DNA of 36,135 nt, from assembly GCA_009773755.1 (NCBI GenBank), contig WSZJ01000046.1:1-36135 (forward strand), in the 5' to 3' direction. Shown here piece by piece: positions 9,720 to 17,909 of this stretch. Each line of letters starts with the position of its first letter. Position 1 is the stretch's first letter. A program made the position numbers and the translations under genes. Source of the DNA: Planctomycetota bacterium. Its GTDB lineage: Bacteria; Planctomycetota; MHYJ01; WSZJ01. The notes under the pieces are model-generated. The model saw nothing but the letters and a program-made list of their open reading frames with translations, made no database searches and had not been told where the DNA came from.

Positions 9720-10463
9720 CTACATCGTCATCCCCCCATCGACGACGATGTCCTGTCCCGTGATGTAGTCCGCCGCCGGGCTCGCGAGGAACGCGACCAC
9801 TCCCGCGACGTCCGAGGTCTTGCCGAAGCGCCCGAGCGCGATGTTCGCGAAGAGCGCCTTCTTCTGGTCCTCGGTGAGCTTTCCCGTCATCTCGGTCTCG
9901 ATGAACCCGGGGCAGACCGTGTTCGCGGTGATCCCGCGACTCCCCAGTTCGCGCGCCACGGATTTCGTCATCGCGATCATGCCGCCCTTCGACGCGGCGT
10001 AGTTCGCCTGCCCCGGATTCCCGATCAGCCCGACCACGCTGGAGATGTTCACGATCCTGCCGGTCCGCGCCTTCATCATGGGCCGCGTCGCCGCGCGGAT
10101 CAGGTTGAACGCGCCCTTGAGGTTGACCTCAATGACGCGGTCGAATTCCTCGTCCTTCATGCGCATCAGCAGGTTGTCGCGCGTGATCCCCGCGTTGTTC
10201 ACAAGCACGTCGATTTTTCCCCAGTCCTTGACGATTCTCTCCACCACCGCGTCGGCCTCCGCGGGTTTCGACACGTCCGCGATCGCGTACGCCCCTTTGC
10301 CGCCCTTCGATTCGATGGCGGTTACGGTGTCTTTCAGAAGCGCCTCGTTGGTAGCGACGCAAAGCACAGCGGCGCCTTCTTCGGCGAGCTTGAGCGCGAT
10401 ATCGCGGCCGATCCCCCTCGATGCCCCGGTCACGATCGCAGTCTTTCCGGCGAGAACGCCCAT
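9720..10463 (-). CDS. fabG: 3-oxoacyl-[acyl-carrier-protein] reductase
   Basis: This 247-residue short-chain dehydrogenase reduces 3-oxoacyl-ACP with NADPH in type II fatty acid synthesis. The cofactor motif is TGASRGIG (residues 12-19). [17 protein letters not shown], the catalytic Asn114, Ser142, and the YAASK pair Tyr155/Lys159 are all present, and PGFIETEMT and the C-terminal DGGMTM match FabG closely. The ATG at 10463 is fixed by a GGAG 6 bases upstream. It lies 24 bases after the end of the damaged GT-C gene, so it may be read through from that unit. Its separation from rpmF-plsX-fabH-fabD, and the absence of acpP and fabF beside it, are unusual. Another short-chain reductase function is possible but less likely. 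Confidence 0.93.
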   Translation of the reverse strand: MGVLAGKTAIVTGASRGIGRDIALKLAEEGAAVLCVATNEALLKDTVTAIESKGGKGAYAIADVSKPAEADAVVERIVKDWGKIDVLVNNAGITRDNLLMRMKDEEFDRVIEVNLKGAFNLIRAATRPMMKARTGRIVNISSVVGLIGNPGQANYAASKGGMIAMTKSVARELGSRGITANTVCPGFIETEMTGKLTEDQKKALFANIALGRFGKTSDVAGVVAFLASPAADYITGQDIVVDGGMTM

Positions 10464-10469
10464 GTCGGT

Positions 10470-10473
10470 CTCC
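10470..10473 (-). promoter_or_regulatory. Ribosome binding site of fabG
   Basis: GGAG (in AAAGGAGACC) lies 6 bases before ATG 10463. It is a clear Shine-Dalgarno, contrasting with the neighbouring genes that have none. Confidence 0.65.
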
Positions 10474-10487
10474 TTTGGTTAGCCAGG

Positions 10488-12120
10488 TCACCTGAGCCCG
10501 GGATACTCCACCGGTTCCGGCAGAACTCCGTCGTCGTTCACCCTCATGAGCCAGATTTTCCGCCCGCGCGCAAGAAAATATGCGATCAGCTCGCGATTCT
10601 CCGCTTCACTCATGTCCCGCGCCCAGACGACGCGTGAGGCGTCGATGTCGGCCTTGTTGTAGACCCATTCGAAATGACAGATGTGCAGGGGACCGTACTG
10701 GACGACGACGAGGTGGTCGCCCTCGACCTCTTCCATCCGCGACTGCACGTGCGCCCGGACGCGGCCCCAGCTGTCGGCCTGCGTTCCCTGGTAGTGCAGG
10801 ATGAAGATCGAAGTTCCGACGGCAACCACGGTCGCGCCGATCGCGGCTACGCGGCCGAAGCGGCGCCCGCGGAACCGGCAGGCGGCGAGATGGCGGAGTC
10901 CCTGCGTGACGATGAGGAATCCCGCGGCCGCCGAAGGGGCTCCGTAGTGCGAGAGAAGCACGGTGAGCGTCGAGAGGCCGGCGAGCGCGAACAGGAAGGC
11001 CAGAAGCGCGAATCGCGTCCTTCGCCGGCGCCAGAGGGGTATTGCGAAGAAAATCGGCAGCGCCATGAGGCCGGAGTAGGGAATGTCCGCCGCGCGGACA
11101 ATTTTCCACGGAATCTCGATGAAAAGCTGGGAGGCGCGCTGCTGACGCTGGAAATACGGCAGCTCCTCTTCTTCGTAGTACCGCCTCATCTGCTCGTGGC
11201 GATAAGGCTGCGGAACGTTTTCGCTTCCGAATATCCACTGCGAGATCCGGGCGTACGTCTGCGCATGAACGAAATACGGCATCGTCGTGGCGCTTCCCGT
11301 CACCGCCTTGTTGTAAGTTGCGATCCACGCGGCGTCGATTGCGAGGATGACGGCGACGGGGACGGCCACGCGAGAGAGCCAGCCGGCGCGGGAAGCGGCG
11401 GTCGCCCGGACGAAGTGCCAGGCGAGCCCCGCGGCGACGGGGAGCGACGCCAGCAGGCCTTCGAAGGGGCGGGCGTTGGAGAGGACGAAGAGTCCCGCGC
11501 CGAGCCAGAGGGCATCGCGGATGTTCGGGGCGGCCCGCAGCCGCGGGTATGCCCCATACACCAGGGCTCCGCCGAGGGCCGCGACGGCGCCTCCCCAGTA
11601 GGCCTGCGCCCAGTACCCGGAACATCCACGCGAACGCCGACATCGCGAGCGCCGAGCTGAACCAGACGCCGACGATCGGATCCCCGGTCGCCCTCTGGCC
11701 GATCGCGAGGAAAAAACCCTGCGCGGGCGGGTATTTCGACTGATACGTCGGCTGCTGATTGATGTGGAACGACTCAAAGTGCTTCCACATCGGATGCGGC
11801 GGATTGGAGAGGCGTCCGTCCGCGAAGGTGTCGGCCTGGAGGAGATAGCTGAACTCGTCGTGAATCGTCGGCTCGAGTACGTGGACGAACAGCCCCGCGG
11901 CTGCGGCGCCGACGAAGGAGATCAGGCCTGGAAGCGCGACGGCGAGGATGGGCCGGTCCGCGACGCAGTCCAGCCCTCTCGTGAACCTGCGCGCCACTTG
12001 CTTCAGGATTCTCACCGGCATTCCGGCGGCGGCGCCTGCCGACGCCAGGATGGCGCCAACCTCAAGCTGCTTCAGCGTGTCGAACCAGGTCTGGAAGACC
12101 GAGGGGCTAAGGTGCGGCAT
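10488..12120 (-). pseudogene. Frame-disrupted GT-C membrane glycosyltransferase, paralogue of the gene at 6808-8448
   Basis: The N-terminal 165 or so residues (ATG 12120; [36 protein letters not shown]) and the C-terminal ~370 residues ([41 protein letters not shown]) are clear homologues of the intact GT-C protein but lie in different frames. The switch occurs near 11610-11640, where AFAWMFR of the first frame runs straight into [10 protein letters not shown] of the second. In the intact paralogue about 28 residues separate the equivalent points; here only about 4 bases do. A deletion of about 80 bases (26 codons plus 2) explains both the missing helix and the frame change. The gene could be a real pseudogene, or the deletion could be an assembly error. 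Both sides still look like constrained coding sequence, which suggests a recent event or an artefact. Confidence 0.8.
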
Positions 12121-12128
12121 CTGGACTC

Positions 12129-12134
12129 ACGTTA
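12129..12134 (-). promoter_or_regulatory. Putative -10 element (TAACGT) of the frame-disrupted GT-C gene and fabG
   Basis: TAACGT ends 8 bases before ATG 12120, in the 53-base gap after the methyltransferase gene. It fits the TANNNT spacing pattern. It may also be the main promoter for downstream fabG. Confidence 0.45.
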
Positions 12135-12173
12135 GCCGCCTCGCGCCGGGAGGAAAAGGCCGGAGGCAGTCCC

Positions 12174-13163
12174 TCATTTCTTGCGCGCGAGCATGAGCAT
12201 CGCGGAGGTCCGGCCGCCGAGGAACGCGCGGAGCTTGTCGAACGCGGTAAACGCGGCAAGCGCGACGATCGACCCGCCGAACGGATCGAACATTCGCGCG
12301 CACCACCTCCGGGGCCTCTTCCCGTACCTCAAACGGTGGTGGTACGAGTACATCCAGAAGGAATGGCCGGTCTGGAAGAGCGTTGCCACGACCTCGAGGC
12401 CGGCGGATTCCATGAGTCGGCGGAGGGATTCGGGCGTGAAGAGCGTCCAGTGGCGGGGGATGTGATAGCCGCCCCAGAAGGACTCGCGGAACTTCCGGGC
12501 GTCGAAGCTGTCGAGGTTCGGAGTTTCGAGGGCAAGGAGGCCGCCGGGAGAGAGCCACCGCGCGAGCTGCCGGACGACGGCGGCGGGGTCGGCGACGTGC
12601 TCGATGACGTGGAACATCGTCGCGAGGTCGATGGAGCCGTCGGGGATTCGGCGGCAGGTTTCGACGCGTTCGCACGACACCTGGAAACCCGCCTCCGAGA
12701 GACCTTTGACCACCCGCTCGTCCAGCTCCAGACCATGGATGTTTTGTTTTGCAAGCCCGGCGCGACTCATCGCCCGCAGGTATCTCCCGTCGCCGCACCC
12801 CGCGTCGAGAAACGACGCCGGCGGCGAGGCGCAGCGCCGGAGGATCGAGCGCAGCTTGCGCCGGTCGAGAAACGCCTTCGCCCACCGCGCAACCGGGTTT
12901 ACTTTCTGCGCATAGTTGTAGGCGTAATACGACGGTGGATAGATGACGGGAAGCGCCGCCACCGCGGGCCGCGGGTGAAGGCGCACCAGCCCGCATCCGG
13001 CGCACTTCACGAACGTCCACTCATTCCGGCACGTGCGCAATTCGTAGTCGAACCCCGCTGCGAAGCGCGCGTGTTCCCTGCCGAGGCACGACGGACACTC
13101 GTCCACGTTCTCCGTGGCGATCTCGGGAGCGTCGCCGTGCGCGAATTCGGCGGGAGTGGCCAA
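12174..13163 (-). CDS. Class I SAM-dependent methyltransferase with N-terminal zinc-binding motif
   Basis: A SAM-binding Rossmann domain is evident: FLDAGCGDGRYLRAM (motif I), HGLELDERVVKG, then FHVIEHVADPAAVVRQLARWLSPGGLLALETPN. Before it come two Cys pairs (CPSCLG and CAGCGLVRLHPRP), typical of methyltransferases in surface polysaccharide and lipid gene clusters. A hydrophobic segment near the C-terminus (GGSIVALAAFTAF) may associate with the membrane. The start is uncertain. The frame runs to an ATG at 13262, which would overlap the desaturase gene by 85 bases. TTG 13163 (used here) follows the desaturase stop by 14 bases, and GTG 13106, just before the first Cys pair, is a good alternative. 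It is cotranscribed with the desaturase; the substrate is unknown. Confidence 0.82.
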   Translation of the reverse strand: MATPAEFAHGDAPEIATENVDECPSCLGREHARFAAGFDYELRTCRNEWTFVKCAGCGLVRLHPRPAVAALPVIYPPSYYAYNYAQKVNPVARWAKAFLDRRKLRSILRRCASPPASFLDAGCGDGRYLRAMSRAGLAKQNIHGLELDERVVKGLSEAGFQVSCERVETCRRIPDGSIDLATMFHVIEHVADPAAVVRQLARWLSPGGLLALETPNLDSFDARKFRESFWGGYHIPRHWTLFTPESLRRLMESAGLEVVATLFQTGHSFWMYSYHHRLRYGKRPRRWCARMFDPFGGSIVALAAFTAFDKLRAFLGGRTSAMLMLARKK

Positions 13164-13177
13164 GGAGGATCGGGGCG

Positions 13178-14191
13178 TCAGGCCCGCGCGGCGGGGCTGC
13201 ACCCGGGGATGGGCAGTGCCAGGCTGTAACGCAGCAGGTAGGCAAGATAGCTGCCTCGCCACTCGAGACCCTGCGAACCCGGCGACGCGCGCATTTCCCG
13301 GTCAGCGACCGGAAGGTTGTAATAGGGGATCGAGACCCACAGATGGTGGGCCGCGTGAAAATTCATGTTCATGGGCGCGAAGAGCATCCGCTCCGGCAGG
13401 TTGCTGGTATACGTCAGAAGCCGGTGCTCGTCCGCCTTCGCGTCCGCTTCCGGATGCGAATGCTCCGCGAACGAGCGCAGGTTGTCGCCCAGGAACGCGA
13501 ACAGGTAGACCGGAGCCATCCAGAGCGCGGGGTAGGCCCACCACCCGATGAACCACGTCAGGCCGCCGATCAGTCCGCCCTGCCACGCAGCGAGCAGGAG
13601 CAAGTCGCGCAGTGAATACCCGCGCCTCGCCGCGTCCGCTTCGTCGGGCGCCGGCAGGGCCGGAGCCGCCGCCGGTCTCCCGACAAAGACGTTCCGTACG
13701 AGGGGCCAGATGCTGGCGAGTCCCGTCACAAACGCGAGCAGCGCGCCCCGGCTCGACTTGTTGAAGCACGCGTGACGGTACCTGTCGGGGTCCCACGGAT
13801 TCGCCAGGTGCTGGTGGTGCAGCAGGTGGTTCCGGTTGTTGATGCGCGTGATCGCGGCCACGGGCGCGAGGATGAAGGCGTCGTTGAAGAAATCGTTGAA
13901 GCGGCGGTTTTCGAAAAGCCTCCGGTGCATTCCGTCGTGACCGATGATGAAGAGGGCGTAGTAGCGCGACCCTATGATCGGGACGGCAACGAGGACCATC
14001 CACCACGCGGGGTGCAGAGCCACGGCGGTCCAGGCCGCGGCGATTGCAAGCCAGCAGAGAAAGGTGTCCGCCACGACGTGCGCGGGACGCAGTTCGCTCA
14101 GCTGCTTGACGCGGGCGGGGGACAGGAGCCGTGCGCGGAACGGCGCGTACGGGTCGCGCGCCTCTGAGCCTTTCCCGGTCGTGATTTCCAC
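13178..14191 (-). CDS. Membrane fatty acid desaturase family protein
   Basis: This 337-residue integral membrane protein has the three histidine boxes of the di-iron desaturase/hydroxylase family: HDGMH (residues 85-89), HLLHHQH (122-128) and HAAHH near the C-terminus. Hydrophobic segments lie between the boxes. Such enzymes use O2 to insert double bonds or hydroxyls into acyl chains, or act on carotenoids. The substrate cannot be fixed from sequence, but the fab genes and methyltransferases nearby favour a lipid acyl chain. Translation starts at GTG 14191; the TAAGAT hexamer ends 6 bases before it, so the mRNA is predicted to begin at the G of GTG. Activity would need oxygen and an electron donor, which is not encoded nearby. 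Confidence 0.88.
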   Translation of the reverse strand: MEITTGKGSEARDPYAPFRARLLSPARVKQLSELRPAHVVADTFLCWLAIAAAWTAVALHPAWWMVLVAVPIIGSRYYALFIIGHDGMHRRLFENRRFNDFFNDAFILAPVAAITRINNRNHLLHHQHLANPWDPDRYRHACFNKSSRGALLAFVTGLASIWPLVRNVFVGRPAAAPALPAPDEADAARRGYSLRDLLLLAAWQGGLIGGLTWFIGWWAYPALWMAPVYLFAFLGDNLRSFAEHSHPEADAKADEHRLLTYTSNLPERMLFAPMNMNFHAAHHLWVSIPYYNLPVADREMRASPGSQGLEWRGSYLAYLLRYSLALPIPGCSPAARA

Positions 14192-14197
14192 CTCTCC

Positions 14198-14203
14198 ATC
14201 TTA
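14198..14203 (-). promoter_or_regulatory. Putative -10 element (TAAGAT) of the desaturase/methyltransferase unit
   Basis: TAAGAT ends exactly 6 bases before GTG 14191, the spacing expected for a leaderless transcript. Its -35 position (about 14221-14226) coincides with the -10 of the divergent gene. Confidence 0.55.
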
Positions 14204-14218
14204 CCCGCCGCCGGCCGC

Positions 14219-14224
14219 TACAAT
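14219..14224 (+). promoter_or_regulatory. Putative -10 element (TACAAT) of the divergent methyltransferase gene
   Basis: TACAAT ends exactly 6 bases before GTG 14231, so transcription should start at the start codon. Its -35 position (about 14196-14201) overlaps the -10 of the desaturase promoter. Confidence 0.6.
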
Positions 14225-14230
14225 GTTCCC

Positions 14231-14917
14231 GTGACGCACGAGTTCGACGCGTACGCCGCGGATTACGACGCCGCCCTCGACGAGGGCCTCAGCGCCACGG
14301 GCGAGGACCATCTCTATTTCGCCCGCGGCCGCATCCGCCACCTCGCCCGGGTCCTGCCCGCCGCCGCGGCACACCCGGCCCGGGTTCTCGACTTCGGTTG
14401 CGGCGTCGGCACGGCGTCTCCGCTCCTCATCGAGATCCTCGGCGCTGGAAAAGTCGTGGGGGTTGACGTGTCCGAGAAGTGCCTTCAGGTGGCCCGCTCG
14501 CGCCACGCCTCGGGCTCCTCGGAATTCCTGTCCGTCGGCGCACACTCCCCGGCAGCCGACTTCGACCTCGCGTACTGCAACGGCGTCATCCACCACGTCC
14601 CGCCACCCGAGCGCCACCGCTGCCTGAATCACATCGCCCGGTCGCTCCGCCCCGGCGGGATCTTCGCCTTCTTCGAGAACAACCCGTGGAATCCCGGCAC
14701 GCGCCACGTCATGGCGCGCACCGCATTCGACCGGGATGCCGTGACTCTTTCACCACCCGCCGGCCGGCGCCTCGTGAGTGAAGCCGGTTTTGAGATCATG
14801 CGGACGGATTTCCTCTTCTATTTCCCCAGGATCCTGAAGGCGTTCAGGTTTCTCGAGGGTCTCGGGCGGAAAGTCCCGCTGGGGGCGCAATACCTCGTCC
14901 TCTGCCGAAAAGGCTGA
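14231..14917 (+). CDS. Class I SAM-dependent methyltransferase
   Basis: This 228-residue protein is a single Rossmann-fold methyltransferase. Motif I is VLDFGCGVGTASPLLIEIL, followed by the acidic end of strand 2 in VVGVDVSEKCL, then DLAYCNGVIHHVPPPERHRCL and SLRPGGIFAFFENNPWNP. The ENNPWNP segment is shared with methyltransferases next to glycosyltransferase or lipid genes; the substrate is unknown. It is the only plus-strand gene between the left edge and 29370. It is divergent from the desaturase, with just 39 bases between start codons, and convergent with fabD, with 3 bases between stops, leaving no room for a terminator. Start at GTG 14231: the ATG 8 bases upstream is out of frame and hits a stop at once. 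Confidence 0.87.
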   Translation: MTHEFDAYAADYDAALDEGLSATGEDHLYFARGRIRHLARVLPAAAAHPARVLDFGCGVGTASPLLIEILGAGKVVGVDVSEKCLQVARSRHASGSSEFLSVGAHSPAADFDLAYCNGVIHHVPPPERHRCLNHIARSLRPGGIFAFFENNPWNPGTRHVMARTAFDRDAVTLSPPAGRRLVSEAGFEIMRTDFLFYFPRILKAFRFLEGLGRKVPLGAQYLVLCRKG

Positions 14918-14920
14918 CGG

Positions 14921-15847
14921 TCAGCCGGTCCAGGCTTCGACTCCGGACCAGGCCTCGACGTTGACTGTTTCGCTGCCCTCGACAATCTTGCGCGCAAGCC
15001 CGGTCAGAACCTTTCCGGGCCCGACCTCGACGAATCGTTTCGCGCCGTCCGCTCCCATGCGCCGGTTGGAATCCTCCCAGAGAACGGGCTCGCCGACTTG
15101 CCGGCCCAGGAGCTCGCGGATCTGCGCGGGATCGGTGACCGGAGCCGCGGTCACGTTGCTGACGACGGGAATGACCGATGTTTTTATTTCGGTCCTCGCG
15201 AGCGCGGCCTTCAGCGCTTCAACCGCAGACGCCATCAGCGGAGAATGAAACGCTCCCGCCACCTTGAGCATCACGACGCGTTTCGCGCCCATCCGCCTGG
15301 CGGCCTCCCCCGCCGCCTCAACCGCTGCGACCTCCCCGCTGATGGCCGCCTGCCCCGGCCCCAGAATGTTCGCGACCACAAGGATGCCTTTCGCCGCACC
15401 CTCCGCCACGGCCTCTCGCAGCTTCGCGAGGTCCAGTCCCAGCACGGTCGCCATCGTGCCCGCCTTCGCCTCGCACGCCGCCTGCATCGCCTCGCCGCGC
15501 TTGCGCACAAGCCGCACGGCGTCCGCGAACCCGATCGAACCCGCGAAGACGTGAGCGGTGTACTCCCCCAGGGATAGCCCTGCGGCGACGTCCGCGCGGA
15601 GCGGCGCTCCTTTTTCCTCCATCGCCCGGATCGCGGCGATCGAGTGGACCAGGATCGCCGGCTGGCACGTGTCGGTACGGTTCAGCGTTTCCTCCGGCCC
15701 CTCGAAACAGATCTTCGCGAGGTCAATCCCGAGAATGGCGTTCGCTTCCTCGAATGGCCTTCGCGCGGCCGCCGACTTCTCGAACAAGTCCTTCCCCATT
15801 CCGACTGCCTGGGCGCCCTGCCCCGGAAACAGCGCCGCTGTTTTCAT
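14921..15847 (-). CDS. fabD: Malonyl-CoA:ACP transacylase
   Basis: This 308-residue enzyme moves malonyl from CoA to acyl carrier protein. LFPGQGAQAVGMGKDLFE opens the protein, GLSLGEYTAH carries the nucleophile Ser92, and GAFHSPLM carries the catalytic His201; both positions match the usual FabD numbering. The start is ATG 15847, preceded by a strong GAGGAGG 5 bases upstream. The frame is open further upstream but that part lacks homology. It is the last gene of rpmF-plsX-fabH-fabD. Unlike the other junctions, the gap to fabH is 93 bases and contains a perfect 20-bp hairpin. fabD ends 3 bases from the convergent methyltransferase. Confidence 0.95.
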   Translation of the reverse strand: MKTAALFPGQGAQAVGMGKDLFEKSAAARRPFEEANAILGIDLAKICFEGPEETLNRTDTCQPAILVHSIAAIRAMEEKGAPLRADVAAGLSLGEYTAHVFAGSIGFADAVRLVRKRGEAMQAACEAKAGTMATVLGLDLAKLREAVAEGAAKGILVVANILGPGQAAISGEVAAVEAAGEAARRMGAKRVVMLKVAGAFHSPLMASAVEALKAALARTEIKTSVIPVVSNVTAAPVTDPAQIRELLGRQVGEPVLWEDSNRRMGADGAKRFVEVGPGKVLTGLARKIVEGSETVNVEAWSGVEAWTG

Positions 15848-15852
15848 CCATG

Positions 15853-15859
15853 CCTCCTC
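15853..15859 (-). promoter_or_regulatory. Ribosome binding site of fabD
   Basis: GAGGAGG lies 5 bases before ATG 15847 and decides this start. It is the strongest Shine-Dalgarno seen in the window and lies just downstream of the hairpin at 15880-15924. Confidence 0.75.
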
Positions 15860-15879
15860 GTTTCCGATCGGTCCCGGCA

Positions 15880-15924
15880 AACCACAGAGGGCACAGAGAT
15901 GTTTTCTCTGTGCCCTCTGTGGTT
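15880..15924 (-). repeat. Perfect 20-bp inverted repeat with 5-base loop between fabH and fabD
   Basis: The arms 15880-15899 (AACCACAGAGGGCACAGAGA) and 15905-15924 are exact reverse complements around the loop TGTTT. The sequence belongs to the CACAGAGG-type dispersed palindromes found in many bacterial genomes; that link is from memory, not a search. On the minus strand it forms an RNA hairpin just before the fabD ribosome binding site. There is no T-tract after it, so an intrinsic terminator is not obvious, but attenuation or mRNA processing is possible. Only one copy lies in the window. Confidence 0.85.
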
Positions 15925-15940
15925 GAAGCCCCCGTTCCCG

Positions 15941-16930
15941 CTAATACCTGACGGCGACCGAACCCCAAGTCAGCCCCGCCCCGAACGCCACCATCACCAC
16001 CAGATCCCCGCGCTTCACCCGCCCGGACCGCACCGCTTCGTCCAGCGCGATCGGCACGCTCGCCGCGCTCGTGTTTCCGTACCTGTCGATGTTGATCATC
16101 ATCCGGTCCAGAGGAAAGTTCAGCTTCTCGCTCGCATACTCGAGGATGCGCAGGTTCACCTGGTGCGGAATGATCGTCGCGATCTTCGAAACCGGCACCC
16201 CGCACTTCTCCGCACACAATTCCACCTGCTCCACCATCTTCGTCACCGCGAACTTGAAGACCTCACGGCCCTTGATCCGCAGATAGTGGTGCTTTCCGTC
16301 CACGCTCGAATGCGACGCCGGCATCGCGCTCCCGCCCGCAGGCAGGCTCATGATGTCCTCCGTGCCGCCGAGGGAGTGAAGGCTGGAGAAGAGGATCTCG
16401 CTGGCGTTCTCGGAGGGACGCACGACCGCCGCGCCCGCGCCGTCGCCGAAGAGGATGCAGCTGGTGCGGTCCTGCATGTTGAGAAGCGTCGAGAGCTTCT
16501 CCGCGCCGATGACGAGCACGTTGCGCACGGATCCGGTGCGAACCATGTTCCAGCCGACCGACAGGCTGTAGATGAATCCCGTGCAGGCGGCGGACAGGTC
16601 GAACGCCCCGGCTTTCACGCAACCGAGCCTGTGCTGCAGGTGGCAGGCCGTCGAAGGGAACATGTTGTCCGGAGTCACCGTCCCGCAGATGACGAGGTCG
16701 ATGTCTTCCGGCGCTACCTTCGCGGCCTCCATCGCCTTCTTCGCTGCGTTCTCGGCCATGTGCGAAGTGGCCATGCCGTCGGGGGCGAATCGCCGCTCGC
16801 GGATGCCGGTACGCTCGCGGATCCACTCGTCGGAAGTGTCGAGAAACTTGGCGTAGTCGCCGTTCGTCATCACCTTCTCCGGGACATAGGACCCGGTTCC
16901 GGCGATTCCGACTTTGAGGAGTGGTGTCAT
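15941..16930 (-). CDS. fabH: 3-oxoacyl-ACP synthase III (KAS III)
   Basis: This 329-residue condensing enzyme starts fatty acid synthesis by joining acetyl-CoA (or a branched primer) to malonyl-ACP. The Cys-His-Asn triad is visible: Cys116 in LSAACTGF, His256 in IIPHQVN and Asn286 in RYGNTSAAS. SDEWIRERTGIRERR near the N-terminus and GDGAGAAVV are also FabH signatures. The primer preference cannot be read from sequence. The operon sits near a propionyl-CoA pathway, so odd-chain primers are conceivable, but that is only an inference. It begins 3 bases after the plsX stop and has no strong Shine-Dalgarno, suggesting coupling to plsX translation. Confidence 0.96.
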   Translation of the reverse strand: MTPLLKVGIAGTGSYVPEKVMTNGDYAKFLDTSDEWIRERTGIRERRFAPDGMATSHMAENAAKKAMEAAKVAPEDIDLVICGTVTPDNMFPSTACHLQHRLGCVKAGAFDLSAACTGFIYSLSVGWNMVRTGSVRNVLVIGAEKLSTLLNMQDRTSCILFGDGAGAAVVRPSENASEILFSSLHSLGGTEDIMSLPAGGSAMPASHSSVDGKHHYLRIKGREVFKFAVTKMVEQVELCAEKCGVPVSKIATIIPHQVNLRILEYASEKLNFPLDRMMINIDRYGNTSAASVPIALDEAVRSGRVKRGDLVVMVAFGAGLTWGSVAVRY

Positions 16931-16933
16931 GGG

Positions 16934-17905
16934 TCAGGCGCTCATCGGGTACTTCAGGATTTCAGCCGCAATTTTCTCGACGACTTTCTCGCGCGCGCAT
17001 GCCGAGCCGCGCCGGAGGGCGTTCGAGATTGCGGTGGCGCTCGAGCGGCCGTGCGCGATCATCGTGACCCCTTTCGTCCCGAGGAGCGGTGCGCCGCCGT
17101 ACGACTCGAAGTCCGCGAATTCCCTGGCACGCTTCGAAGTCTTCTCGAAGAGCTCGCCCGTCAGCCCGCTTTTTTCGTAGTGCTGCAACAACAGTTCGCC
17201 CATCCCCTCGAACGCCTTGAGCAGGATGTTCCCCGCGAATCCGTCGGCAACTATGACGTCGGCCGCGCCTTCCGCGATGGCTGTCGGCTCGAGAAACCCG
17301 ACGTACCGCAGGTCCGTCTTCTTGATCAGGTCCCGCGTCTGCTGCACGAGTTCCGTCCCCTTGTCGTCCTCTTCGCCGATGTTCAGGATCCCGACGCGCG
17401 GCTCCGCGACCCCGCGCACCTTGGCGTAGATCGCGCCCATCAGCGCGTACTGGAGCATGTGCTGCGGCTTCGGAACGATGTTCGCCCCCGCGTCGATCAC
17501 GGTGCACTCACCGCCGCGCATGGGGAGGGGCGTCGCAATCCCGGCCTTGAGCACCCCGGGCAGGTGTCCCATGAGAAAGAGGCTCCCGCCGACGCACGCT
17601 CCCGTGTTCCCTGCGCCGATGAATGCGTCCGCCTTCCCTGCCGTGCACATCCCGACACACTTCACGATCGAGCTGTCGCGCTTTTCCTTCAAGGCCTTCG
17701 CAGGATGCTCGCCCATTTCGATGACCTGGGTGCACGGCACCAGTATCACGTTCGGGGGCGCGCCCACCAGCAACGGCTGCACCTTGTCGGCGATTCCCAC
17801 AACGAGCACAACGTCTTCCGGAGCCGTCCGCGCATACGCCACCGCCCCGCGTACGATCTCCGCAGGGGCGTGATCCCCGCCCATCGCGTCGAGGGCGAGT
17901 TTCAT
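16934..17905 (-). CDS. plsX: Phosphate acyltransferase PlsX
   Basis: This 323-residue protein makes acyl-phosphate from acyl-ACP for phospholipid synthesis. The N-terminal LALDAMGGDHAP is diagnostic, with GAGNTGA, LLNIGEE-like ILNIGEEDDKGTEL, VADGFAGNILLKAFEG and the C-terminal YGGAPLLG segment all as in PlsX. Its length is normal. It starts 4 bases after the rpmF stop and is followed 3 bases later by fabH, so the three genes form a tight operon under the promoter upstream of rpmF. Confidence 0.96.
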   Translation of the reverse strand: MKLALDAMGGDHAPAEIVRGAVAYARTAPEDVVLVVGIADKVQPLLVGAPPNVILVPCTQVIEMGEHPAKALKEKRDSSIVKCVGMCTAGKADAFIGAGNTGACVGGSLFLMGHLPGVLKAGIATPLPMRGGECTVIDAGANIVPKPQHMLQYALMGAIYAKVRGVAEPRVGILNIGEEDDKGTELVQQTRDLIKKTDLRYVGFLEPTAIAEGAADVIVADGFAGNILLKAFEGMGELLLQHYEKSGLTGELFEKTSKRAREFADFESYGGAPLLGTKGVTMIAHGRSSATAISNALRRGSACAREKVVEKIAAEILKYPMSA

Positions 17906-17909
17906 GTCG

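Noticed and set aside
11600..11645. Programmed ribosomal frameshifting in the second GT-C gene
   Set aside because: There is no slippery heptamer or stimulatory structure, and about 26 expected codons including a helix are missing, so deletion fits better.
13164..13262. ATG 13262 as start of the zinc-motif methyltransferase
   Set aside because: It would overlap the desaturase gene by 85 bases and adds low-complexity residues. TTG 13163 or GTG 13106 is more plausible, though not proven.
14911..14925. Palindrome GGCTGAC-G-GTCAGCC across the convergent stop codons of the methyltransferase and fabD
   Set aside because: A one-base loop cannot form a hairpin as such and there is no T-tract. It arises from two TGA-containing ends facing each other.
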